From Delphinapterus leucas (lineage: Eukaryota; Chordata; Mammalia; Artiodactyla; Monodontidae), in contig NW_022098076.1 of assembly GCF_002288925.2 (NCBI RefSeq), positions 91,171,933 through 91,235,932 of the forward strand: a stretch of DNA of 64,000 nucleotides. The letters are read 5' to 3'. Below the pieces are notes generated by a model. That model had not been told where the DNA came from, made no database searches, and saw only the letters and a list, made by a program, of their open reading frames with translations. The translations under genes and the position numbers were made by a program. The number at the start of each line of letters is the position of its first letter. Position 1 is the first letter of the stretch. Positions 23,040-34,300 of the stretch are shown piece by piece.

Positions 23040-23115
23040 AGAAGGAACCATTTATTGCTTTCCTTCTCTGGGCCACGTCTGGGCCTAGGGCTTTGCACTC
23101 TGCTCTCAGTAGGAC
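23040..23115 (-). repeat. MIR-like fragment
   Basis: CATTTATTGCTTTCCTTCTCTGGGCCACGTCTGGGCCTAGGGCTTTG resembles the antisense 3' portion of MIR-family SINEs (position of the usual GTGCCAGGCACTGTGCTAGG). It is diverged and short. Confidence 0.3.
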
Positions 23116-23164
23116 CAACCAGGGGCAGGGGCGTCACCCAAGCTCGTCAGCAACGTTAAAGTTG

Positions 23165-23270
23165 GCCGACCCACAGAATCTGGGGCCCCGCCCCAGACGC
23201 CAGTGTCAGAATCTGCATTTCAACAAGACCCCTTCAGATTGGAGAAGCCTGCTGCCCTCACGAATTATCT
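23165..23270. mobile_element. MER5-like hAT DNA transposon remnant
   Basis: The segment with GGGGCCCCGCCCCAGAC and TCAGAATCTGCATTTCAACAAGACCCC matches the familiar core of MER5A/MER5B nonautonomous hAT-Charlie elements. Non-coding remnant, boundaries approximate. Confidence 0.5.
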
Positions 23271-24088
23271 CACTGAGTCCCAGCCCGGTGAGAGAGGTAC
23301 GCACGCTTTCACTTCCCAGCTGAGCAAACTGCAGCCAATCGTTAGATACCTGTAACTGTTCTCCTTGCTCAGTGGAGCAGCCTGGATCTGAAGCCCCACC
23401 TCTGGGGTGTCACCATGGGTTCCTACCCGCCCTCTGGTGTGCTGCATCCCTTTCCAGGACGCAGGAACTTCCTAGAGTCTCACTGGGGTCACATCTGCGC
23501 ACCTGCTCTGTGGCTCCCCATGGCCCCTGCCTTTGTTCAAGTTTTCCTTTTGGTCCAGGGGCAGCTCCAGAATGTCTATGTGGGAGGGGCTCGGGGAGAG
23601 CCATCTGCCTGGGGTGAGGGTGTGTGGGATCTTGAACCGTGTTTACATAGTCCTTTGGGTGAGATGTCGGTCTCAAAGGGCAGGATGTGGGTGGGTCAGC
23701 TGAAGGGGGATGCTGTCCTATCCCTCCCTTGGCCTGACCCGCTGTGTTGAAATCTGACCATCCACCAAGGCTCAGCCCACCCTCATTCTTTTCACCTCCA
23801 CAGTGGGCTTCACTCACAGACAGAGCATCCCACCTTAGACTGCAGTTATCTACTGGGGTGTGGAACCCCCACTTCCACACTGCAAACAGTGGGATGGCAG
23901 GCCCGCCCTCCTGAGGTTCATCCCAGGAGCACCTTGCACAGGCTCAAACTGGAAAGTGTGGAGCCACTGCTTATCCTCAGAGGATGAAAATAAAGAGTCC
24001 TTGTTTTAAAAGATGGTTTTTAATAGAAAATGTGAGGTCTAGTAGGGCCAACAGATTGGGAGACAGTTATCAATGAAGACATAGTTTA

Positions 24089-24499
24089 TTAGTCACCATT
24101 CCCAAGAGAAGGGTCACACCACACGGGGAAGCACCAGGGTTGATCAGGAAGTGGGGGGAGGGGACATGGGCAAGAGCCTTTATTGTGGTTTCCGTGGAAA
24201 GGATAGGCGAGGCAGGACACACAGGCGTAGGACTGGCTAGTCTGAATGACTGCAGTGGGCTCCAGGGCAGAGGGGCTGGCCTTGGTTGTCGGGACTGGCT
24301 CTGGAGGGGCAGTGGCTGGAGCTCCAGGGAGGTGGTAGGTAGTGAACTCTGGGTTGGTCGAGTTGTATTTGAAAAGGATGCCTGGGGGCATGTTGTTTAC
24401 AATCTCTAGGAGTTGGCTAACCCTGGGAGGAGCAGTCCCTCCAGGGTCCGAAAGGCCCCAGATGTCGAAGCACCAGAATACAAAAAATAAAAGACACAG
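24089..24499 (-). other. Unexplained minus-strand open frame downstream of ASB18
   Basis: About 137 codons are open on the minus strand from just after a TAA near 24500 to the stop at 24089. The first ATG is at 24391, giving 100 residues. The frame begins with a short hydrophobic stretch (LCLLFFVFWCF), then a WGLSDPGG segment and a Pro/Thr/Ala-rich part (about 24210-24330). I recognise no domain. Minus-strand AATAAA hexamers lie at 24184-24179 and 24090-24085. It could be a chance frame, a decayed exon or LTR sequence, or part of a longer ASB18 3' end. No function is assigned. Confidence 0.2.
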
Positions 24500-25051
24500 T
24501 TAACACAGCGCTAGACCTTTAAGGATGCTCTCCGATCCTGGATGCTCGGGCTGAGCTGACAGCAACCTCCAGGAACCCGTGTCTGTCCCTGGCGTCTGGC
24601 TTCCTGGACTGTTCCCCACAGCTGGATCCGCTGGCGTTCGGTAAGGCTGTTGCACAGAAGACCCACATCGGATCAGAACGTCTGGCTCACCACCCCTCTG
24701 ACGTCCTTCTAGGGGCTCTGGACTGTGATACGCTGGGAAGCACCAGTGGGCTCCCGGGCAGGGGCTCTCGATACAGAAGCAAGTGTCCTCTCTCAGTGTG
24801 TACGTCTGTCATGTTTGGGGGACAGAGTCTTTCCAAGGGTCTGAGCACTAGGAAGGGTGGGGTGTTCCCCTTGAGGCAGAGGGTCTGAAGGCTGGTGGGG
24901 GGGGCAGGGTGCAGCTCGAATGCTGCCAACGCACTGTGGGCAGGAGACAGACCTTGGAAAAATATGTATACCTTTTAGTTCAACCTCCGTTGAAAGGTAC
25001 TTTCTGATACAAGTACTACGATATTCACAGTTCCAGTCCTTAGAAGCAACC

Positions 25052-25213
25052 CTGAGAGGCAGAAAGGGCCTTTATTGCCAATTCCATGCCCAGGTGGACC
25101 TGAAGCTGGGTGAGGTCCGTGCACAGGGTGGGTGCCAAGTCCCATCCAGGGCCCCTCCTAACCCTGGAGCCTCCACAGAAGAGCACAAGTGTCTTGGTCC
25201 AAATCTCTGGGTT
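25052..25213 (-). other. ASB18: ASB18 3' untranslated region (predicted, short form)
   Basis: From the TGA stop to just past the first canonical minus-strand AATAAA at 25076-25071 (GGCAATAAAGG context). This would give a UTR of only about 160 bases. Further AATAAA hexamers at 24184-24179 and 24090-24085 leave room for a longer alternative. Confidence 0.5.
25071..25076 (-). terminator. ASB18: Polyadenylation signal AATAAA for ASB18
   Basis: Minus-strand canonical hexamer 138-143 bases downstream of the stop codon. It is the first such signal and is therefore the likely, but unproven, transcript end. Confidence 0.5.
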
Positions 25214-25399
25214 TCAGTGCAAAACCCCCTCTGGCTCCAGAAGAAGGTAATTTTGCAGGGACTTCGGCAAGGGCAACTGGGGCACGAGGTAAAAGCACTT
25301 TCTGCCAAACAGCTTCCGAATGGCACAGCGGCAGAGATGCTGCAGACAGCGTGGGCTGTAGGCCAAGGCAAAGAGGGACTGGTAGAAAGGCTGGTGCAT
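25214..25399 (-). CDS. ASB18: ASB18 last exon: SOCS box
   Basis: Starts after acceptor TTTCAG (AG at 25401-25400) with [10 protein letters not shown] and ends EPEGVLH plus stop (25216-25214): 61 residues. A BC box fitting SxxxLxxxCxxxI (S-P-R-C-L...C...I, 25357-25319) should bind elongin B/C. A LPLP cullin-box motif (25276-25265) should favour cullin-5. Both critical positions (Leu and Cys of the BC box) are intact, so ligase assembly looks functional. Confidence 0.95.
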   Translation of the reverse strand: MHQPFYQSLFALAYSPRCLQHLCRCAIRKLFGRKCFYLVPQLPLPKSLQNYLLLEPEGVLH

Positions 25400-28300
25400 C
25401 TGAAAGGAAGGCGGGGGAACGTCAGTCTGGGCACACGGAACCGACACACGTCTCTCTCCCAGACAGAAGAGCCCTGACGGCACGGGTGATCCTTTCACGG
25501 CTACTGATGCGGGACAACCCTCCCCGAGAGGGTCCGGATACTTTTCTCAAGTGCAGCTCCTGCCCAGTCAGACGGAAGTCTGCTTTGGGTGATTTTGCAT
25601 ACTATGGGTAACCTCCTAGAATTCCCCTCTGCCCACCCGCTTTGTAGAGCACACTTGGTTGTTCAGTAATCTGAACAGGACTCAAGTCAGTGAAACATGA
25701 GGGGACATTTTCTAAAGGCTTCTAGAAAAAAAAAGTTCCCTCTTTCTTAATTGACAGTCACCTGTGGACTTTGTTGTGTGTGGATGCAGTGCCAGCAGCT
25801 ACCTCGGTCATATCTTAAGCTGTCAGAGAAAGAAACTGACACGCAGGAGCCAGGACCTCCACGGCCCACCCTCCTCTGGACACTGGTTACTGGAGCCCTG
25901 AGCTTCTTAAGCCCATGTGAGTCGGTTTTCTGTTCCTTGCAGCCCACAGGACCCCAATCAGAACCACAGGCTGTGTGATTACTGAGCCTCCAGAAGAAAA
26001 ACAGACATGCTCAGATATGCCCCCAATCTGCCTTTCTCGTCCTTTCTCCAGATGTTTTCTACTTACCTGGGTATTAGTGCAAAACTCCACACGTGGGTGA
26101 ACAGAAACAAACGACAGTCTTGTACTAACGGGGGAAGAAGGGGCAGCTTCCTCACCTGAAACACTTCTTCAGGGATCACCTCCTTCCAGGACTCTGACAC
26201 GCGGAGCTGAGGGTAGGAGTTGAAAAGAACCTCGAGGACAGCGGGGGCTGGTGCACAGGTCTTCAGCACCTGGTTGGAAATGGTGGGAGGCACAGTTTGG
26301 GTGGGCTGGGTTTTGGGTCCAGGTGGGAAAGGGTGGGGAGACAGGAGGGTGTGCTCGGGTCCCACTGCTGCCACTTCCTGGCTGTGCGACGTCACTGTCC
26401 TCCCAGGGAACAGTAGCAATCCCAGTGCCAGTACGATAGGGCCGTTGTAGGGGCCCCAGGTGCTTGTGCACAGGTAAGCACAGGGCAGAGCTCTGTAAGG
26501 GGCTGTCTTATCACATGCAACGTCTGGGCCAAGCGGTATGCATTCAAGTTCCCGGGAGGAATATACTGATGGCCGGGCAGGCTCCTTTGGCTCCAGGGAG
26601 CTGCTCAGAGAAAAGGAAATATGCTCTGCTGGGAGGGAATTTGGCCCAACGATGGGGTTCCCAGTTTCTTACTTCGATTTTCTAGTGTGTTGGGAAACTA
26701 GGGGAGAAGAATTGCTTCGCTGTTGCATTTCTTCTCCACTTGGCCTTTCCGTTTTATTTTCAGAGTCCCCACTGGCAAAGAATGTTTATTTTCTAATTTG
26801 CAAAGTCTACAGTTCAAGTCCATCAGCTTCATCATAGAGATGGAAACAGTACTTGCTTTTTAAAAAATAAACTTTTTGTTGTTGTTGTTGTTATGAAGAA
26901 GTTCGAAAGTACACAAAGTAGACTGAATAGTAGGGTAAACCCTCACGTACCGACATCAGTTCATGGCTAATCCTGCCCTATCCATACCTCCAGATCCCCT
27001 ATCCATACCTCCAGATCCCCTCCCTAATGTTATCTGAAAGCAAATTCAGTGTATCATCATTTCATCTGTAAATATTTGTGTGTCTTTTAAAGGAAGTTTA
27101 AAAGAAATGCAAACACGGTGTCACTGTAACAGCTGAGAAATTAACAATAGTTTCTTAGCATCACCTAATATATAGTCAATGGTTAAATTCACAAATTTCT
27201 CTTAAATGCCTTTATATCAAAAACAGTCATTTGTTTGAATAAGAATTCAAATAAGACCAACACCTTTACATTGGTTGATATGATATATTTTCAGGTCTTT
27301 CTTTTTTGTTTCATGTTGACATATTTGTGGAAGAAACTAGGTTATTTGTCCTGTAGAGTTTCTCACTGTTGGGATTTTGCTGATTGTATCCCTGGGGCAT
27401 GCCGCTTTCTCGGCTTTCTGTAGATTAGTAGTTGGATTCAGAAGCTTGATCAAATTCAGATTTGATTTTGGGGAGGGGCAGGGCAACTTCATTATTCTCT
27501 GTTTGTGAGGTTTAGGATTTACCAAGTGTTGCAGAATTGTTCTTTTTATTTATTCGTTGAGAAAACTGAGGTTAAGCAATTTTTCTAAGGTCAGGCACCA
27601 AATATCTACAGTAGACAACAGTCAGAGCCAATGGCAAGCCTGGCCTGCAGCACGCTCACCGGTGCTCCTTGAACACACCCAATATGGTTGCTCCCTTTAC
27701 AGCTTACCTAGCTTCTTTCAGATCTAACATCCCCTTAAGACACAGGAAAGCAAAATTTTAGAATTTCACTTTTCTTTGTTCAGAGATAACCACTGTCAAC
27801 ATTTCGTATATACTAAGGTTATATGCATTTAGACAAGGAATCAATATATATACCAAAATGAGCTAGTGCTCTGTACATCATTTTGAAAATTTATTTTTTA
27901 TCAAAATAGATTGTGAACAATTCAAAAATTATAAATGAGCATTTAAACATCATTTTTAGTGGCCATAAAATATTGTATGAACATATCATATTTTTTGATA
28001 TTATAAACAGTGAACGTCTGTGAACACAATTCTCTCTCTTTCTGCCCCCAGCCGTAGTTATTTAGATGGCTTACACTGCATTGCTGGAAGTAGAACTGCA
28101 GGGTCGAAGGCTGTGTATGTTTTAAGGCTTTTAAAACATACTGTCAAATTATAAGTAAGTTGTTACACTTTTTAAAGAACAGTGGATGAGAGTGCCTCTT
28201 TCTTCCTACCCAGACCGTCTCATTAATTATTTAAATCTGATAGGTACAATATGGCATGTTTACTGTTGGCTGACCGTTTGCCTTTCTTCTTTTGTGAATT

Positions 28301-31300
28301 GCTAAATTATGTCTTTTGCTCAGTGTTTCTACAGTGTATTCATTTTTTCTATTGATTTATAAGTACACTTTATTTATTAAGGTTATTTTTCAGGTAGGGA
28401 ATCATTTTCGCAAATAATGGTATTTTCTCCTCCTCAGTATTAATATTTATTTTTATTGTCCTATTACATTGGCTAGAGAGTTAAAATTCAATGTTAAATA
28501 GCAACATTGATAGCAGGCATCATCATCTTAGTCCTAATTTTAATAGGATTGTCTCTAACATTTCACCATAATCTTGTATTAGTTTCACATAAACACTCTA
28601 AGTTAAGGAAATGTCTTTGTATTCCTAGGTTACTACAAATCTTAGGATTTATTTTTTTTTGCCTTTTTCTAATCAAGTTGATACCAAAAGGCTTTCCAAT
28701 ATTAACCCATTTTTGCCTTCACAAAACAGACTCTGGCTATTCTTCTAAATAGAATGGCAGATTCAATTTGCTAAGACTTTTGCAGCTCTCTTGATAACTA
28801 AATCTGGTTTACAGTTTCAGCTTTTTGAGCTATTATTGTCAGGTTTTAATATCACTTTATGTTAACTTAGTAAAACCATCTGAGAAAACTATCTTTTTAA
28901 TACTCTGGTAGATTTTGAAAAGTAGATAATTATTGGAAATAAGAAAGCATGACGGACCTTTCATTTGAAGCTTTTAAGCCTAGCCTTTAGTTGTAGGTGA
29001 TAATTTAATATTTTCAATTTCTTTCACGGTTACTGGCATATTTTGTTTTGATTTCTTCTTGGCTCAATTTTGTTCACCTATATTTTCCTGGAAAAAGAAA
29101 AGAAATTTAGCATTTCATATGTATCAGTCAGGGTTCTAACAGGAAATAGATGGCATACTCGATACAGGATTATTCCAGGAGGGTTTATTGATACGGGGCT
29201 TATTTATAGCCAAGGGAACCACAGGGAACAGTGCATTGATATAGAGCTGGCAGCAGAGCTATTTCTACTCCTGGGTCTGCAGGGTGAGAGAATGGGGTGG
29301 GTGATCCTTGGCTGGGGACACACAACCAGCCTGAAGCTGAGAGGGCGCCAAGTGGATATATCCTCTGACCTCACTCTCCTTCCTCCCCTACTTCTGGGAC
29401 ACTTCACTGGTGAAACCCAGGAAGCAAGGGCCAGGAGCCTTGCAGATGTACCCATGCAGGTGGAGAACAAATTTGGACGGGGGCGTATCTCCACTGTATA
29501 TAGGAATAAGCACCCTGTCTCATTTGAGATTCACTATGATTGTATTTGCAATTTTTTTTCATGTTTAGTCTTGCTGGAATTTTGTCTATTTTAATTTTTT
29601 TTTTTCAGGAAACCAGCTATTGGATTACATTGATCAGTTCTCTTTAAAAATATTCCAATCTATTACTTTTTGCCTTTATCGTTATTAATCCCTTTCTCCA
29701 TTTCTCTTTCCAGCTCCTTGGATTGACTGCTCAGTTAACTTGACAATATGTTTTCCCTTGTGTCACAATAAAGCAATTTTTCAAGTGCTATGGATCTTCC
29801 TTTGAACAGAGGTGTGGTCAGAGCCATACGTTTTGACGCACAATGTTGTCACTGTCTTTCTTTCTTAAACAGTCTGCAAGTAAATAACTACTGACGCAGT
29901 ATTCATTTGGGAGCGTGTGATGAAATTTTCAAAAAGTTAATTTTTAAAAATTTTTGGCCACACTGTGCCTTGTGGCTTGCGGGATCTCAGTTTCCCAACC
30001 AAGGATTGAACTTGGGTCACGGCAGTGAAAGCCTGGAATCCTAACCACTAGGCCACCAAGGAACTCCATAAATTATTTTTAAAAATTAACTTTTGCTATT
30101 AATTTTCTGGAGTATTGTATTCCGGCTTTAAATAATGTCTGATTTTGAAGTACTAGAAGTTGTATTCTGTTTGACGGTTCAAAGTTCAACATGTATATGT
30201 CACATTTATGATTTGAAGCTTCTAAAATTTTTTTCCCTACTTTATCTATGGGAAAGACTGAGATATGAATTAAAAATCATCTAGAATTATTATTTTTCAG
30301 TTACTTTCTCCATTTTAACATAATCTCTTTTTGGCATGTGAGGTTCTTAATGGTTATCTCTTCACTATGGACTGTATCCTTCATCAGTGTCGAGCGAATC
30401 TTTTCTTCTCATTTTGTGTATTTCCCTGGGACTCTTCTACATTGCATATTGATATCAGTACATCATTTTATTTTCAGTTTGTTTTTGCTAGAATTACCTC
30501 TGCCCACTCTTTAATTCTAACCTTTTGTTTCACGTTGTTTTAAAGTGTTTGAGGGTCTCTACTGGTAATAGGGTAACTTAAGAAACTTGTATTTATTGTT
30601 ATAGATAATCTGTCTGGTTTTACTTCTATCATTTTATTCTTTACGATTTTTTATGCTTGTTTCCTTTGTTGTCTGATTTCTGTTACACAGGTTTGTATTT
30701 TCTTTGTATTTATCTTTTATATATTTAAAAAAGATTTTTTTTTTTGGCTGCATTGGGTCTTTGTTGCCTTGCGTGGGCTTCTCATTGTGGTGGCTTCTCT
30801 TGTTGCAGAGCACAGGCTCTAGGCGCTCGGGCTTCAGTAGTTGTGGCTCGTGGGCTCTAGAGTGCAGGCTCAGTAGTTGTGGTGCACGAGCTTAGTTGTT
30901 CCGCAGCATGTGGGATCTTCCCGGACCAGGGATCGAACCCATGTGCCCTGCACTGGCAGGTGGATTCTTAACCACTGTGCCACCAGGGAAGTCCCTGTCT
31001 TTTATATTTTGGAAGTCTATATCTTATTTAAAATTTTACTAATGGTTACCTTTAGAATAAAAAAATATTAACCTATATTTCCCTAAACATCAAAATAGTA
31101 TATTTTGCGCTCTAGATGTACCATTATCCCTTCTCTCACCTCTCTTAACCAATTCTTCTCCCTCCTTAGTAACATCTGAAGTTTGTGTTCTGGATTATAA
31201 TTAGTACAAGATCTTATTTTATGCTATATATCTCCTTGGGAAATAACTTTTGGTAGTTGTATTTAGTTTTACCACCTGCCTGACAATTATTTAAGTTGAC

Positions 31301-34300
31301 TCTATTTTAACTGGATTGTTTAAGCCATTCATTCCACAGATACTTAATCAATTTCCTACTAGAAGTTAAAGATTGCGTTATGTTTGTGTGATAACAAAGG
31401 CAAGCCTTGGCTTCACAGAATTTTACGGTCCCAAATGATACAGTCTCAAGTAATAGTAGAAGTAGTAGTAGTAGCAGTAATTCAAATAAATGTATAGGTG
31501 CCATAGTACTATGGTGAGAGAATCACCAGGTGCTAGAAATGACACCTAACTCAGACCTAGATTGGCAATGGGGTGGCGAGTTGATCAAGGAAAGATTTCT
31601 GGAGGAAGTGACATTCAATAAGACATAGAGTAGGAGTTACAAAAGGTGTGGAGAGTTCTGAGGACCAAAATGTTCTAGGTGGAGAAAACATTTACCAAAC
31701 TTGGGAGGTGAAAAGGTACAAAAAATATTGGCTGTGGCATGGAGTTTGACACGGGGAGTAGTGAAAACTGGGACTGGAGAGGAAAGCAGGGTCAGGTCTA
31801 GAAGACCACTGTCTGCCATGATAGGGAGGCTAGACTTATCTTGAGGGCACCCAAGAGGCCTTGAAGGATGAAGAGTGGAGGAGTGACAGGGTCAGGTTTT
31901 AATTTTAGAAATGTCACCATGGCTACAGTGTCGAGAAGAGTTTCATGGGGCCACATTGGATGCAGACAGCCCAGTTACGAGGATATTTTTGCAATCTAGC
32001 GGAGAGATGGTGGTGGCCTAACCTCAGCTGGTGGCAGCCAGGATGGAAAGAGAAGAAAGATTTTGAGAGATATTTAAGAGGTCGACCTGAGACAATCTGC
32101 AGATTGAGTTTCCCATTCCTGGGACAGTCTTTCCCATCACCTCTTGGTCAGCTGGGTACTCCCATCCCATCTGGCCTTTTGTCTCCACTACTCCACCCAA
32201 TCCGCCCTTGCCAAGAGTGCCCGTGAGCAGGCTACATCTGGTGGTCACGGCTCTGCCTCGCCTCGTGCTGTGTATCAGCACTTCTGACACAGTTTATCAC
32301 GTCCTCCACTTGATGCGTTCTTCTCTTGGCTTCCAGGAAGCCACACTTCTGCTCCTTCACCTCCCTCACTGCTGCTCCTTCTGTTTCCTCTGCTACTTTC
32401 TCATCTCTGCATCTTCTCCCTGCTGGAATGGCCTTGGATTTAGTCCTCATTCCTCTTCTCTATTTACTCTCCCTTCCTGGTGATCTCATTCAGCTTCCTG
32501 GCTTTAAATACCATCCATATGCCACCGGCCCTCAAAAGTGTATCTCCAGGTCAGTCAAACCTCCCTCCCAAACTCCAGGCTTGAATATCCAACTGCTTAC
32601 TTGATATCTCCTTGTGGCTGGCTCTATCTCACACTTAATGTATTGGAAACATAAATCCCAAGTCTCCCCCTCAGCCCCGGACTTACTTTCCCCATAAGCT
32701 TCCCCATATCAGTTGATGGCACATCTCACCTTTCAGTCTCTCAGGCTAAAAGTCTTGGAGTCATCTTTGACTCCTCTTCTCTCATATCCCACAGCCAATC
32801 TGTCAAGAAATCCTGTTGGCTCCACCTTCAAAATACATCCAGAATCAGACCACCTCCCTTGTCCATGCCACCGTTATCCCTCAGATGGATTATGGTCACA
32901 ACCTCCTAAGTCATCTCCCCACTTCCATTCTGTTCCTCCTAAAGTATGTTCTCAACATGGAGACCACAAGAAGCCTCATAAAATGTTAGTCAGGCCATAC
33001 CCTTCCTCTGCTCAAACCACTCCAATGGCCAAAGTCACTGCAATGTCCTACGAGACCCCACACAGTCTGTGCCCCTCCCCCACCTCTCCCATCTTATCTC
33101 CTGCCACTGTCCCACTGGTTCTCTCCACCTTCAGCCACACTGCTTCCTTTGTTGTTCCCCACGTGGATCAGGCTCACTCCAGCCTTGGGGCCACAGACTC
33201 TTGGCTTGTCTGCTGGGCTGCTCTTTGCCTAGACATCTGCTTAGCTGATTCCGTCACCTCTCTCAAGTCTACTCAAAAACCACCCATCCTAACTACTCTT
33301 TTTTTTTTTTTTTTAATTTAATTTTTATTTTTGGCTGCGTTGGGTCTTCGTTGCTGTGCGTAGGCTTTCTCTAGTTGCAGTGAGCGGGGGCTACTCTTCG
33401 TTGCGGTGCACGGGCTTCTCATTGCGGTGGCTTCTCTTGTTGCAGAGCACAGGCTCTAGGCGTGCGGGCTTAGTAGTCGTGGTGCACGGGCTTAGTTGCT
33501 CCGCGGCACGTGGGATCTTCCCGGACCAGGGCTCGAACCCATGTCCCCTGCATTGGCAGGCGGATTCTTAACCATTGCGCCACCAGGGAAGTCCCCCTAA
33601 CTACTCTCTTTAAAACGCACTGTCTCCCGTCTTGCTTCTTCTCCCCTAGCCCTTATCATTTTATTGGCCCATTTATTATGCTTGTTGTTTAATGTCTGTC
33701 TTCCCCATTAGAATGTAAGCTCCATGAGGGAAGCAATACTTTTTTCCCTTGATTTATTCTCTCATTAGCTATCCTAAGCATCTAGTATGTTGTTGGCAAA
33801 TGGCTGGTGCTCAACAAATATTTGTTGAATAAATAATGCAGTAAATAGAAACATTTTTTTTCTTTTAAAAAAATGCATTAGGAAGGCATGTCTTATGAGC
33901 CCTTGATATCTAAAAGTGTCTTTCTTTTGCCATCAAAATGAAAGCTATCTTGGCTGAAACTAGAATTCTAGCGTCCAAACCTTTTCTTTAAAAATCTGTA
34001 GATGATATTTCATTGTCTTACAATAACACTGCAGCAGAGAAATCTGAGTCCAGCCTGATTTTTATTCCCTTATGAATAACCTGTTTGCTGCTTGGATACT
34101 TTGCAAGCCTTTTTAGAACATTTTTTTTAGAATGTATATAGGTATGTGTCTCCCATCACTGATTTGCAGAGAATATCCATTCAACTTCTCTATGTTAAGA
34201 TATTTTAGTGCAGCTAAGTTTTCTTCTATTATGTCTTTGATTATTGTTTCTGATCCATTGTTGTATGTTCTTCAATAATATCACTTATCTGTGAATTGGC

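Larger units (their letters stand above)
26865..28440 (-). mobile_element. Old L1 3' fragments, antisense to the plus strand
   Basis: The text around 26885-27410 matches the antisense of ancient L1M 3' regions (CATTTCATCTGTAAATATTT, GGTTGATATGATATATTTTC, TTATTTGTCCTGTAGAGTTTC). Around 27780-28280 another L1 3'-type antisense stretch occurs (GGAAGTAGAACTGCAGGGTCGAAGG). Highly diverged, non-functional; exact subfamily not determined. Confidence 0.6.
28441..30712 (-). mobile_element. Antisense L1 ORF2-derived remnants
   Basis: AT-rich sequence at 28500-29100 and 29520-30700 reads as antisense of diverged L1 ORF2 (for example TAATAGGATTGTCTCTAACATTTCACC, a degenerate form of the antisense reverse-transcriptase region). 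It is interrupted by a non-L1 block at about 29126-29512 and a SINE at 29956-30066. No usable reading frame remains. Confidence 0.5.

Noticed and set aside
32713..33321. Plus-strand frame of 202 codons
   Set aside because: It runs through an L2-like LINE remnant with degraded protein similarity, not a host gene.
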